Positions 1 through 7,453 of a DNA stretch of 19,308 bases are shown piece by piece (position 1 is the first letter of the stretch; every line of letters begins with the position of its first letter). The translations under genes were made by a program, and so were the position numbers. The stretch lies in assembly GCA_902513935.1 (NCBI GenBank), contig CABXOR010000038.1, forward strand, positions 1 to 19,308, read 5' to 3'. A model generated the notes under the pieces. The model did no database searches and was not told the DNA's origin. It saw nothing but the letters and a program-made list of their open reading frames with translations. This stretch comes from an uncultured SAR324 cluster bacterium (GTDB lineage: Bacteria > SAR324 > NAC60-12).

Positions 1-877
1 CAGACTTTGGTCCCGGAGCAGCTTCGGGCTTCACCTCTTTTATTTTGGCAGGAGTATCTTCAGCTTTTTTCTCTTCTTCAACTTTTGCCCCGGAAACAAC
101 ATCAGTTTCTTTCTCCTTTGCTTTCGCTGCAGATTTTACTTTTTTAGCAGCAGCTTTTTCTTCAGTAATCGATTCTATTCTAGTTTGTTTTCGAGCAGCA
201 AGACCTTCCATGACTGCAGTAGCAATTACGTTTGCATAAAGGGCAACTGCACGTGGGGAATCGTCATTCCCAGGAATAACGAAGTCTATACCGGTAGGGG
301 CACAATTTGTATCAGCAATACCAACAACTGGTATTCCCAACTTTTGTGCCTCTTTCAATGCAAGCTGTTCTTTATGACAATCTGTAATGAAAAGCATCGA
401 TGGTACACTTTTCATATTCCGCACTCCGCCGAGTGAACGCTCTAACTTTACCCGTTTTCGCTCCATCATCAGAGCTTCTTTTTTGATCACACCCTCGTAA
501 CTGCCGTCTTCTCCAGCAACTTCTTCAAAGGTTTTCATTCGTGCGATTGACTGCTTTACAGTACCAAAGTTTGTTAACAAACCTCCCAGCCAGCGAAAAT
601 TGATGTAGGGGCACCCACACCGGTCGGCTTCTTCTTTAACGATACGTTGTATTTGGATTTTTGTGCCAACGAATAGTGGAACTCGTCCTTCTTCTGCAGA
701 GGCTTTAACGTATTCGTAAGCTTCTTTGAGCTTGTTCAGTGTCTGACGCAGATCGATGACGTGAACACCGTTTTTTATGCCGTAGATGTACGGCGCCATG
801 TTGGGGTGCCAACGTTTTGTCTGGTGCCCAAAGTGGACTCCAGCTGCTAATAATTGCTTCATTGAAATGACAGCCAT
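1..877 (-). CDS. rpsB: 30S ribosomal protein S2, 3' end beyond the window
   Basis: S2 binds the head of the 30S subunit and is needed for S1 docking. The reading frame starts at the ATG at 877-875, with AGGAGA just upstream on the minus strand, and stays open for 292 codons to the window edge. Family hallmarks are visible: MAVISMKQLLAAGVHFGHQT at the N-terminus, a WHPNMAPYI block, then NFRWLGGLLTN, and PVVGIADTNCAPTGIDFVIP further on. The S2 core ends around residue 230. Beyond it lies a low-complexity tail rich in Lys, Ala, Glu and Pro (more than 55 residues, positions about 1-190 of the window), making the protein clearly longer than the 241-residue E. coli S2. In most bacteria tsf follows rpsB; it would lie off the left edge. 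Identification is certain; the C-terminus is not visible. Confidence 0.97.
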   Translation of the reverse strand, partial: MAVISMKQLLAAGVHFGHQTKRWHPNMAPYIYGIKNGVHVIDLRQTLNKLKEAYEYVKASAEEGRVPLFVGTKIQIQRIVKEEADRCGCPYINFRWLGGLLTNFGTVKQSIARMKTFEEVAGEDGSYEGVIKKEALMMERKRVKLERSLGGVRNMKSVPSMLFITDCHKEQLALKEAQKLGIPVVGIADTNCAPTGIDFVIPGNDDSPRAVALYANVIATAVMEGLAARKQTRIESITEEKAAAKKVKSAAKAKEKETDVVSGAKVEEEKKAEDTPAKIKEVKPEAAPGPKS

Positions 878-961
878 AAAATCTCCTTATGATGGCTTGG
901 TTAAAAGTCCTCGGGATGTAATCGGACGAACTGGCTCTGAAGTGAATCATAAAGAATCGGC

Positions 962-990
962 TCTGTTGTCTTCATCCCCTGACAGACAGA
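962..990 (-). promoter_or_regulatory. Candidate stem-loop in the rpsB leader
   Basis: Read on the minus strand, TCTGTCTGTC and GACAACAGA pair as nine base pairs with one bulged C, around a ten-base purine-rich loop (AGGGGATGAA). It sits about 85 nt upstream of the rpsB start, inside a leader of roughly 145 nt. S2 is known to repress its own operon in E. coli by binding the leader. Whether this hairpin is such a site is inference. Confidence 0.35.
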
Positions 991-1029
991 TTCCGCTTCT
1001 CTTTAATAAAATTCTAAATTAAACCTATA

Positions 1030-1058
1030 TTTATAACTAATCTTCTGGTAGTTTACAA
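1030..1058 (-). promoter_or_regulatory. Sigma70-type promoter for rpsB
   Basis: On the minus strand TTGTAA (1058-1053) and TATAAA (1035-1030) are separated by exactly 17 bp. Transcription from here would give a leader of about 145 nt before the rpsB ATG. Both boxes match the consensus at most positions and the placement upstream of a highly expressed gene fits. Confidence 0.6.
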
Positions 1059-1087
1059 GTTATTTTTCAAGAAAAATAGTAGAAGAA

Positions 1088-1582
1088 GTGATGATTCCGT
1101 ATTCAACTCATCATATCCAGGGCATCCGTTTTTGTTTGCAACCTTCGCCAAAAGAAATGATGAAAATGGACTCCCTCTGCTTCAGTGCTGCATGGAGTGA
1201 ACAAGATTATAGGGAAATGCAGGAGCAGGCTACTTTCTCAAATTGGCTGCTGCAAGTTCCAACTGTAGCTCAAGTGGGAATGCTGTCTTTCCAGTCAGTA
1301 CCTCCGGAATTGCAAATCCTCAGATTAGCAGTTCTGCCGGATTGGAGGAAACAAGGGTTGGCTCAATTTATGTTAGAGCAGTTGGAAATAGTAGCGAAAT
1401 CAGCAAATCTGGAATTACTCTGGCTCGAAGTCAATTCAGCAAACAAAGCTGCAATTGCATTGTATTACAAACAAGGTTATCAAGAAACAGGCATCCGAAA
1501 AAATTATTTTAAAAATCCTTTGGGAGATGCACTTTTACTAATAAAAATATTGAAGTATGATGACAAACAAGCCGCTCAATAA
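1088..1582 (+). CDS. RimI-like GNAT N-acetyltransferase
   Basis: This 164-residue protein has the GNAT fold and resembles RimI, which acetylates the N-terminal alanine of ribosomal protein S18. Seen in the sequence: an N-terminal FSAAWSEQDYREM segment typical of RimI, the acetyl-CoA pyrophosphate loop RKQGLA (R87-A92, the Q/R-x-x-G-x-G/A motif), a beta strand LWLEVN (111-116), and the C-terminal AAIALYYKQGYQETGIRKNYF block (121-141), close to the usual RimI LYxKxGF...RkxYY signature. Two adjacent ATGs at 1088 and 1091 are possible starts, with only a weak purine stretch upstream. It stands alone, divergent from rpsB, with 210 bp between the starts. RimI often neighbours tsaB, which is not here, so the substrate cannot be fixed from context and I leave the symbol blank. 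Confidence 0.85.
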   Translation: MMIPYSTHHIQGIRFCLQPSPKEMMKMDSLCFSAAWSEQDYREMQEQATFSNWLLQVPTVAQVGMLSFQSVPPELQILRLAVLPDWRKQGLAQFMLEQLEIVAKSANLELLWLEVNSANKAAIALYYKQGYQETGIRKNYFKNPLGDALLLIKILKYDDKQAAQ

Positions 1583-1650
1583 ACGGAGTGTCTGATAATA
1601 CTATAATCAAATAACTATAACTGATGAGCCTGTAATAAGTCCTAAATTCT

Positions 1651-1682
1651 TGTCATTTTGAGCGAAGTGAGAAATCTTTCAT
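1651..1682. repeat. Arm of an interspersed palindromic repeat
   Basis: The intergenic stretch carries GTCATTTTGAGCGAAGTGAG followed by AAATCT. It matches, with substitutions, the right arm (reverse complement) of the palindrome at 10971-11047 (GTCATCTCGAACGAAGAGAG). Similar GTCAT..GAGCGAAG motifs are common short intergenic repeats in many bacterial genomes. Only one arm is recognisable here, so it looks like a decayed copy. Confidence 0.5.
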
Positions 1683-1791
1683 ATACTACTACGCTAATAT
1701 TATTGAGTTTTATCCCTACGGTTGAAACGATAAATTGTTGATTTCAGACTTATAACTAAACCATCATAGCTCTTATTTAAAAAGATTCCCC

Positions 1792-2916
1792 TTGAAAGAA
1801 GAAGCAATTATTCTCACCAGTGGATTGTTTGATTCTCATAACGCAAAGACTGCATTTGGTCTGATTCGTAATTCAGAACAATATGAAATTCTTGCAGTAA
1901 TCGATCAAAACTTTGCAGGACAGGATGCAGGAAAACTCGTTGCCGGTCAGGTGCTCGACATCCCAATTTATGCAACCATTAATGAATTTTTAAGAGCCAG
2001 AAGTTCAAGAAACAAACTGGCTTTGGAAGAAAGCGGACGTGGTGTATACGCAATTATTGGGATTGCAACTCAAGGCGGGGTAATCCCAGAGAAACTTCGT
2101 ATAGAGTTACTGGAAGCACTTTCCAGTGGTATGCATGTTGTAAACGGTCTGCACCACTATCTGAGCGATGATCCTGAATTAGTACAAAGAGCTGAGAAAA
2201 ATCAGGCTAAATTGCTTGATATTCGAAAACCCAAAAGCGCAAAGGATCACGCATTTTGGACAGGAAATATCCTGAATGTCCGTACTCCAAGAATTGCCAT
2301 GTTTGGAATGGATTGTGCCTTGGGTAAGCGCACTTCCAGTATTTGGCTCAGAGATGCCTGTCGTAAGCACAGCATTCGCACCGAAATGATTTACACCGGG
2401 CAGACCGGGAAACTGCAAGGTGGACGCTATGGATTTATTCTTGATTCAACCCTCAATGACTTTGTAAGCGGAGAATTGGAAGCGGCAATTTTTCGTTGTG
2501 ATCAGGAGGAAAATCCTGACTTGATGCTGCTTGAAGGTCAGTCTTCTTTACGCAATCCTTCCGGACCATGCGGTTCTGAATATCTTTGCAGTGCAATGGC
2601 CAAAGGTGTGATTTTACAATATGCGCCAAAGCAGAAATATTACCTGACTGATGATGATCGAAAACTTTGGCCGATGCCGCCAATTGAGGAAGAATTGGAA
2701 CTGATTCGTTTATATGGTTCTCAAACTTTGGCTATAACACTGAACAGTTACGAACTCACTAAAAAAGAACTGGAGTCAGAACAGCAAAAACTGGAAGAGC
2801 GTTTGGGCTTACCTGTTGTCTGTCCTATGGAAGAAGGGATGGAACGACTTGTTCCTGTGGTACAGGAGTTTATTGCATCAGAAGCAGAATATTATAATCT
2901 ACAGAGTGAGCTGTAA
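1792..2916 (+). CDS. DUF1611 / DgcN-like P-loop protein
   Basis: A 374-residue protein of the DUF1611 family (old Pfam name NAD-dependent epimerase/dehydratase-like, PF07755). One characterised member, DgcN, is reported to N-acetylate D-glutamate in a D-amino-acid catabolic route. Visible features: an N-terminal Rossmann-like part with SGLFDSHNAKTAFGLIR (10-26, the family's AKTAxGL motif) and VIDQNFAGQDAG (37-47); a P-loop FGMDCALGKRTSS (171-183, GxxxxGKRT); and a Walker-B-like LLEGQSSL (246-253) followed by RNPSGPCGSEYL. Length is normal for the family. The start is a TTG at 1792: an in-frame stop lies at 1753-1755, no ATG occurs between, and the AKTA motif sits at the expected distance. No clear Shine-Dalgarno precedes it. 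The usual DgcN partner, an enolase-superfamily epimerase (DgcA), is absent nearby, so substrate and pathway are open. Confidence 0.8.
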   Translation: MKEEAIILTSGLFDSHNAKTAFGLIRNSEQYEILAVIDQNFAGQDAGKLVAGQVLDIPIYATINEFLRARSSRNKLALEESGRGVYAIIGIATQGGVIPEKLRIELLEALSSGMHVVNGLHHYLSDDPELVQRAEKNQAKLLDIRKPKSAKDHAFWTGNILNVRTPRIAMFGMDCALGKRTSSIWLRDACRKHSIRTEMIYTGQTGKLQGGRYGFILDSTLNDFVSGELEAAIFRCDQEENPDLMLLEGQSSLRNPSGPCGSEYLCSAMAKGVILQYAPKQKYYLTDDDRKLWPMPPIEEELELIRLYGSQTLAITLNSYELTKKELESEQQKLEERLGLPVVCPMEEGMERLVPVVQEFIASEAEYYNLQSEL

Positions 2917-2985
2917 ACTCATTGAAATAAGTCTTTCAGTATTTTAAAGGTGTTAAGCTTGATAACTGACAACTGATCCTATTTA

Positions 2986-3504
2986 CTATTTTTCAGTCAA
3001 TCTTGGAATTAATTCTGCGAAGTTACAGGGTCGACTGCGGATATCAAGTTGAGTCGCTAGTATTTTGCCCCAACCTGTTCGACAAGCTCCGGAAGAACCC
3101 GGCAAACAAAAAATATAAGTTCCGTTGGCAACTCCAGCTGTGACTCTTGACTGGATAGTTGAGGTGGAGATTTCATCAAATGATATCCGGCGGAACAATT
3201 CACCGAAGCCCTCGATTACTTTGTCAAATAAAGGGAATACTGCTTCAGGAGTACCGTCACTTCCGGTGAGTCCGGTACCACCTGTGCTAAGGATAATGTC
3301 TACTGCAGGATCAACAATCCAGCGGGACAGTACTGCTCGAATCTGATAAATATCATCAGGCACAATGCATTTTTCCGCCAGAATGTGCCCTTCTTCTGTG
3401 AGACGTTCAGTAAGTATTTTCCCGGAAGTATCGGTTTCTTCAGTTCGAGAATCAGAAACCACCAGAATTGAGATCCGGAGAGGTAGAAAATCAATTTGTT
3501 TCAT
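2986..3504 (-). CDS. moaB: Molybdenum cofactor biosynthesis protein MoaB (MogA/MoaB family)
   Basis: A 172-residue member of the MoCF-binding fold, which adenylylates molybdopterin before molybdenum insertion (MogA), or is a close homologue of that enzyme (MoaB). Evidence: ISILVVSDSR near the N-terminus, the family signature STGGTGLTGSDGTPEA (about 94-109), then EGFGELFRRISF, IQSRVTAGVANGTYIFCLPG and PCNFAELIPRL at the C-terminus. The last blocks are more like MoaB than MogA. Length is standard. The ATG at 3504-3502 has no evident ribosome binding site. It is convergent with the DgcN-like gene (69 bp apart), and no other cofactor gene is in the window. The molybdoenzymes it serves cannot be told from here. 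Confidence 0.93.
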   Translation of the reverse strand: MKQIDFLPLRISILVVSDSRTEETDTSGKILTERLTEEGHILAEKCIVPDDIYQIRAVLSRWIVDPAVDIILSTGGTGLTGSDGTPEAVFPLFDKVIEGFGELFRRISFDEISTSTIQSRVTAGVANGTYIFCLPGSSGACRTGWGKILATQLDIRSRPCNFAELIPRLTEK

Positions 3505-3768
3505 GTGCTAAACCAGTAATCGATTTTTAATTTCAATAATTTTGAAAGACCACAGTGGACGGTTTCATTATTGGATTGTTGTCCATTGTCAGTTTTTTAG
3601 TGTTAATTGTCAATTTAACTCATGACTGGCATTGTTCGACATTTGTGATAAATTGTCTGCAGTTTTGGGAATAAATACGGAACGGTTACTAAAACAATTT
3701 ATGAGTGAAAACCTGCAGACAGGCAACTGAATGTGCAGTTAAGGAAACAAATTTGAGATGTTTTATCC

Positions 3769-4404
3769 ATGAAATCTGCAAAGATAGCTAGTCTTTTCTG
3801 GAAGTTGAGGGACTCAATTCCGAATCCGAAGACGGAGCTTTGTTACCGGAATCCTTTCGAGTTATTGATTTCCGTAATTCTCAGTGCGCAGGCTACAGAC
3901 GTTTCTGTAAACAAAGTTACTCCGGAATTATTTTCCGCATTCCCTACGCCTGAAAGTATGTTTGAGGCTGGTTCAGAAAAAGTATTTGCGTACATTAGGA
4001 GTATTGGACTTGCACCTACAAAATCAAAAAATATTGTTGCAACTTGTGGACAACTGGTGAAGTTGTACAAAGGGGGGGTTCCGGACAAAAGAGAGGATTT
4101 AGAGGCACTTCCGGGAGTGGGACGAAAAACAGCGAATGTGATTTTAAACACTGCATTTGGGGTGCCTGTGATTGCAGTTGATACTCACATCTTTCGGCTT
4201 TCAAACCGTACCGGGCTTGCATCAGGAAAAACTGTCATAAAAGTTGAACAAAAATTGATGTCAGTAGTTCCTGCAAAATGGAAAAAAGACGCACATCACT
4301 TGTTAATTCTGCATGGACGTTATGTCTGCAGGGCACGAAAACCTGATTGTGAACATTGTGTGATTTCCCAAGAATGCGAACATCCGGATAAAATAGTAAC
4401 TTAA
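3769..4404 (+). CDS. nth: Endonuclease III, DNA glycosylase/AP lyase
   Basis: Nth removes oxidised pyrimidines and nicks the backbone by beta elimination in base excision repair. The 211-residue protein has the helix-hairpin-helix LPGVGRKTA (114-122) with the catalytic lysine K120, the catalytic aspartate D138 in AVDTHIFR, and the C-terminal [4Fe-4S] cysteines C187, C194, C197 and C203 with the C-x6-C-x2-C-x5-C spacing. Both catalytic residues and all four cysteines fall at the same numbers as in the 211-residue E. coli enzyme, which also supports the ATG at 3769. SAQATD (39-44) is the substrate-pocket loop. The transporter gene follows after 51 bp. No promoter stands out in the 264 bp upstream, which contain several degenerate ATTGTCAGTT-like motifs. 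Confidence 0.97.
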   Translation: MKSAKIASLFWKLRDSIPNPKTELCYRNPFELLISVILSAQATDVSVNKVTPELFSAFPTPESMFEAGSEKVFAYIRSIGLAPTKSKNIVATCGQLVKLYKGGVPDKREDLEALPGVGRKTANVILNTAFGVPVIAVDTHIFRLSNRTGLASGKTVIKVEQKLMSVVPAKWKKDAHHLLILHGRYVCRARKPDCEHCVISQECEHPDKIVT

Positions 4405-4455
4405 ATCTTTGATCTTAACATAACCTACACTTAATGATTTGTTACCCATAATAGT

Positions 4456-5388
4456 ATGAGCAGTTTTATCTTTATGGAAAATATTGGTGGGATCTTCTTA
4501 GTTTTCCTCAATGTTGTCACACCAGTTTTTTTTCTTGTTGTTATAGGTTATTTTGTTGGCCCACGTCTAAAAATTGAGGCACGTTCACTTTCAAGAACAG
4601 CCTATTTTGTGTTCGTTCCGGCTTTCGTATTTAATATTATCAGTGAGGCTAAAATTGATTTAGAGCTGGCTTTTAAGATGATCAGCTTTATTCTTGTTGC
4701 CCAAATTGCGGTTGCTTTGCTGGGTTTTTTGGTTGGTAAAGCCCTGCGCCAATCCAGGGGAATGACAGCCGCTTTCGTGCTAATTGCAACGTTTGGCAAT
4801 GTTGGTAATTTTGGCCTGCCGTTAATTGTGTTTCGGCTGGGAGAGACAGCCCGGACTTATGCCACTGTTTATTTTGTGGCGACTGTCTTTATTTCTTTTG
4901 TAATTTGTGTTGGTGTGGCAAGTTGGGTCCGCAGCGGAGGTGTGACAGCTGTCTTTTCTGTTTTTAAAACACCGGCTTTAATAGCCCTGATTCCGGCTCT
5001 TGTTTTCAATATTACTGATTTAGAAGTACCAATTTTTCTGACACGTTTGAGTGGACTCTTAGGGGAGGCGATGATCCCTGTGATGCTGATTACACTTGGA
5101 GTTCAAATGGGAGAAATTACAAATATTAATATTAACTTTAACGTTTTTGCTGCAAGTACAGTACGTTTGATAGGAGGTCCTGTTTTGGCGCTGCTCCTTG
5201 TACCCTATTTTGGTCTTGAAGGGTTGGAACTCAGTACCGGAATTCTGCAGGCAGCAATGCCCACAGCTGTCCTGGTCTCAATCATAGCAATGGAATACAA
5301 ACTGTTTCCTGAATTTGTTACAACGACGGTACTCTTTTCAACGCTTTACAGCATTCTAACTTTGACAGTTATTCTGACTATAATCTGA
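4456..5388 (+). CDS. AEC (auxin efflux carrier) family transporter
   Basis: A hydrophobic 310-residue inner-membrane protein with about ten predicted membrane segments, in two halves of roughly five, as in the AEC/BART superfamily (PF03547). Family hallmarks include VVTPVFFLVVIGYFVGP near the N-terminus, FGNVGNFGLPLIVFRLGE in the first-half crossover region, MIPVMLITLGVQMG in the second half, and QAAMPTAVLVSIIAMEY before the last helices. Bacterial members export malate, malonate or other carboxylates, or are uncharacterised. The substrate cannot be read from this sequence. The start could be the ATG at 4456 or the one at 4474 (MENIGG), which begins nearer the usual family N-terminus; neither has a clear ribosome binding site. 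It follows nth by 51 bp and converges on thiN with a gap of only 9 bp. Confidence 0.88.
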   Translation: MSSFIFMENIGGIFLVFLNVVTPVFFLVVIGYFVGPRLKIEARSLSRTAYFVFVPAFVFNIISEAKIDLELAFKMISFILVAQIAVALLGFLVGKALRQSRGMTAAFVLIATFGNVGNFGLPLIVFRLGETARTYATVYFVATVFISFVICVGVASWVRSGGVTAVFSVFKTPALIALIPALVFNITDLEVPIFLTRLSGLLGEAMIPVMLITLGVQMGEITNININFNVFAASTVRLIGGPVLALLLVPYFGLEGLELSTGILQAAMPTAVLVSIIAMEYKLFPEFVTTTVLFSTLYSILTLTVILTII

Positions 5389-5397
5389 TTCAGAGTG

Positions 5398-6075
5398 TTA
5401 TGAATAATTTGTGGTGTGCTGTACAACAAGCAACAGCTGACCTTTTTTCAGAGTTACTGATACAGGATTGCTTATTACAAGGTTTGAGACTCCGGAAGGT
5501 GTTTTTCCTGGAAGCAAATCATGGCCGTCCAGAGAAAATTCTAATCCGTGTGTGACGACACCTTGAGCACCACCGAAAAGTGGCAGCAGAGAAAGGATTG
5601 TTCCTGGCGGAAGATTCTCTTTCCAGTTGTCAAGAATAAACTCCATGCGTTCCAGCGGAGTCCACAAAATGAGGCGTACATTTGGGGTGTATTTAAATAG
5701 AATTTCCAGACTTGAAAGGAACTGATCATTACGACCACCTTCTGCTCCAAGAATGTGTATTTCTGTGCATTCGCGTATCAAGCAATGTCGAACTGCTTTG
5801 TCGGCATCGTTGGAGTCTTGTTCTTTAACATGAAATAGCTTAGAGTTTGGCAATTTCTTCCGGACTTCCGGCTTAATTGAATCAAAATCGCCAACCACTG
5901 CATCCGGGATCAGATTACAGCGGTATAGCTGATTTGCACCACCATCGGCTGCTACCCGATAATCTGCTTCTTGCCATAACTGGTGCAACAGCTTTTCCGG
6001 AGGCGGATTACCATTGCAGATAATCAAGGCTATATTTTGGGGCAGATCCTCTTTTTGTTTATTAATTTCACTCAT
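5398..6075 (-). CDS. thiN: Thiamin pyrophosphokinase
   Basis: The enzyme makes thiamin diphosphate from thiamin and ATP. The 225-residue protein shows the kinase motifs in order: IALIICNGNPP (15-25), VAADGGANQLY (41-51), IPDAVVGDFDSI (56-67), QDSNDADKAV (86-95), ILGAEGGRNDQF (108-119), and a C-terminal sandwich domain with GLEFSLDGHDL, SGVSNLV and a final KKGQLLLVVQ strand. In most bacterial members the GGRxD motif continues H..L.N; here it is D117-Q118 with serines at 121-122, closer to what I recall of eukaryotic TPK1. The start is the ATG at 6075-6073, which touches the divergent thioesterase gene, so its promoter must lie inside that gene or be very compact. It stands alone with no thiamin biosynthesis genes, consistent with a salvage role. 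Confidence 0.92.
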   Translation of the reverse strand: MSEINKQKEDLPQNIALIICNGNPPPEKLLHQLWQEADYRVAADGGANQLYRCNLIPDAVVGDFDSIKPEVRKKLPNSKLFHVKEQDSNDADKAVRHCLIRECTEIHILGAEGGRNDQFLSSLEILFKYTPNVRLILWTPLERMEFILDNWKENLPPGTILSLLPLFGGAQGVVTHGLEFSLDGHDLLPGKTPSGVSNLVISNPVSVTLKKGQLLLVVQHTTNYS

Positions 6076-6086
6076 TGAGAAAATTT

Positions 6087-6521
6087 ATGAAAGAACTCTT
6101 AAAAACTTTTCCTGTTGTCACAAAAATCCCAGTAATTTGGGGAGATATTGATTCATTTCAGCACGTAAATAATGTGATCTATTTTCGTTATTTTGAGAGT
6201 GCCCGAATCCAGTATTTTGAGACTTTAAGCTGGCTGAAAATAATGGAAAAAATGGGCATTGGTCCAATATTAGCTTCCACTTCCTGCCGCTATCGGATTC
6301 CCCTCACTTATCCGGATACTGTATTTGCTGGTGCAAAAATAACAGAATTGCACGAAAAACGTTTCACAATGGAGTATCTGCTCGTCAGTGAGAAGCATGC
6401 GGATCCGGTCGCAGAAGGTACTGGAATTGTGGTGTGCTACAACTATCAAAAAAATCACACAACCCCTATTCCGGAAGTCATTCAACAATCTATTGAAAAA
6501 CTTGAAGACCGCATTTTTTAG
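6087..6521 (+). CDS. Acyl-CoA thioesterase, 4HBT (YbgC/FadM-like) hotdog family
   Basis: A hotdog-fold thioesterase of about 144 residues that would hydrolyse acyl-CoA in the cytoplasm. The signature IPVIWGDIDSFQHVNNVIYF lies near the N-terminus, with the catalytic aspartate in WGDID and the conserved HVNN, followed by RYFESARIQYF. A STSCRYRIPLTYPDTV segment matches the second strand block of the family. I choose the ATG at 6087. An in-frame TTG at 6075 would add four residues and overlap the first base of the divergent thiN start codon. A weak GAGAAAA lies about 6 bp before the ATG. It converges with the FtsB-like gene, leaving 5 bp between the stops. It is not next to tol-pal genes, so a YbgC role in that system is not supported; the substrate is unknown. 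Confidence 0.88.
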   Translation: MKELLKTFPVVTKIPVIWGDIDSFQHVNNVIYFRYFESARIQYFETLSWLKIMEKMGIGPILASTSCRYRIPLTYPDTVFAGAKITELHEKRFTMEYLLVSEKHADPVAEGTGIVVCYNYQKNHTTPIPEVIQQSIEKLEDRIF

Positions 6522-6526
6522 ATTAA

Positions 6527-6997
6527 TTAAAAATCGGTGCGGGAGGAATCTTTAGCTGAAGGAGGGAGATAATAAATCAGCTCGGTGGAATGCACTAAAC
6601 CCAACTCTTTGCGTGCAATCAATTCAATATATTCCGGACTGGTTTTCAGTGCCAAAACTTCTTCTTGCATCAAAGTTTTCTCAACCTTCATCGATTCAAG
6701 CTTTTGAAGAAGCATTTGTTCATGCGCTTCCAGTCTGCTGGTGGCTAATATTCCATAACTCCCAATCACTGATATTATGAGCATAACCACACCAAACCCT
6801 GCAATTAAGACCATTGAGAACAACGAGCGCCACTCTTCAGTTTCTTTTGCCATGCCAACAATAGGAGTCTCTTGTACCTTTGGTGGAGAAAACAGTCCGC
6901 TAACATACAGAATTCTGTCATGATTCTTAAGTAGTTTGGACTGTTCAACTGGCTTGCTCTGCTGTTTAAGACTATTTTTTGAAGTTGGGTATTGCAT
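6527..6997 (-). CDS. FtsB/DivIC-like septum formation initiator protein
   Basis: A 156-residue bitopic membrane protein. Residues 1-55 are polar and Lys/Ser/Pro-rich, 60-82 form one membrane helix, 86-118 a coiled coil (RLEAHEQMLLQKLESMKVEK...), and 119-142 the FtsB/DivIC block TSPEYIELIARKELGLV followed by TELIYYLP. FtsB binds FtsL and FtsQ at the division septum. Family members are usually 90-110 residues. The extra length is a cytoplasmic N-terminal tail of about 48 residues if the ATG at 6997 is used; the internal ATG at 6853 (MAKETEEW) would give a standard-size protein. Neither start has a strong ribosome binding site. The gene is the last of a three-gene minus-strand cluster with the M23 peptidase and bactofilin, 57 bp after the latter. 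FtsB is more often found beside eno. Confidence 0.82.
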   Translation of the reverse strand: MQYPTSKNSLKQQSKPVEQSKLLKNHDRILYVSGLFSPPKVQETPIVGMAKETEEWRSLFSMVLIAGFGVVMLIISVIGSYGILATSRLEAHEQMLLQKLESMKVEKTLMQEEVLALKTSPEYIELIARKELGLVHSTELIYYLPPSAKDSSRTDF

Positions 6998-7054
6998 TAT
7001 TGAAAATTAAAAATAATTATCTGCTGGGCATAGCAGTTTGGTTACTTAATTAAA

Positions 7055-7432
7055 TCAGGTTAATGCTTTTTTGCCGGAAGGTTCTTTGTTAAGAATGATG
7101 CACTGAGCGTCCAGTTTGGCTCCTTCCTGAATTAAAAGTTTTCCGGAAGGAACTTGTACTTCACCTTTAATATTTGCAGTTACATTCACCTCAAGGCGTT
7201 CATGGACCAGCAAATCACCATTGATTTTTCCTGCAGCCAGTACTATATTACCTTCAATCTTTCCTTTGACATGTCCAGATTCCGAAACAACAATCTCCTG
7301 ATCGCAAAATACGGATCCATCTACTGTTCCACTCACAACCATTTTCTTTTGTGAATGGATGTTACCCTCTACATATAGATCCTCTCCCAAGAATCCAAGT
7401 CCTTTGTTTACTGCAGTATTTTGGTTCGGCAT
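7055..7432 (-). CDS. Bactofilin (polymer-forming cytoskeletal protein)
   Basis: Bactofilins assemble without nucleotide into filaments made of right-handed beta-helices, and often recruit peptidoglycan enzymes. The 125-residue protein is almost all short beta-helical repeats: LYVEGNIHS, KMVVSGTVDGSVFC, EIVVSESGHVKGKIEG, NIVLAAGKINGDLLV, RLEVNVTANIKGEV and a closing KLLIQEGAKLD. These are flanked by short polar tails (MPNQNTAVNKG and PSGKKALT). This matches PF04519 in size and pattern. It lies 21 bp after the M23 peptidase gene, the arrangement known from CcmA/Csd1 in Helicobacter and many other bacteria, which suggests cell-shape or septal work. Absence of a membrane helix suggests a cytoplasmic protein that docks to the membrane through partners. 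Confidence 0.94.
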   Translation of the reverse strand: MPNQNTAVNKGLGFLGEDLYVEGNIHSQKKMVVSGTVDGSVFCDQEIVVSESGHVKGKIEGNIVLAAGKINGDLLVHERLEVNVTANIKGEVQVPSGKLLIQEGAKLDAQCIILNKEPSGKKALT

Positions 7433-7453
7433 GTTAATTTTTCAGCCTTGCAC

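Noticed and set aside
705..950. Minus-strand frame within rpsB and its leader
   Set aside because: It is an out-of-frame shadow of rpsB, which is clearly the coding frame.
2950..2980. AACTGACAACTGATC tandem-like motif, with similar ATTGTCAGTT motifs near 3580-3615 and 10330-10415
   Set aside because: Too short and degenerate to define a repeat array; such TGTCAGTT relics are common in AT-rich intergenic DNA.
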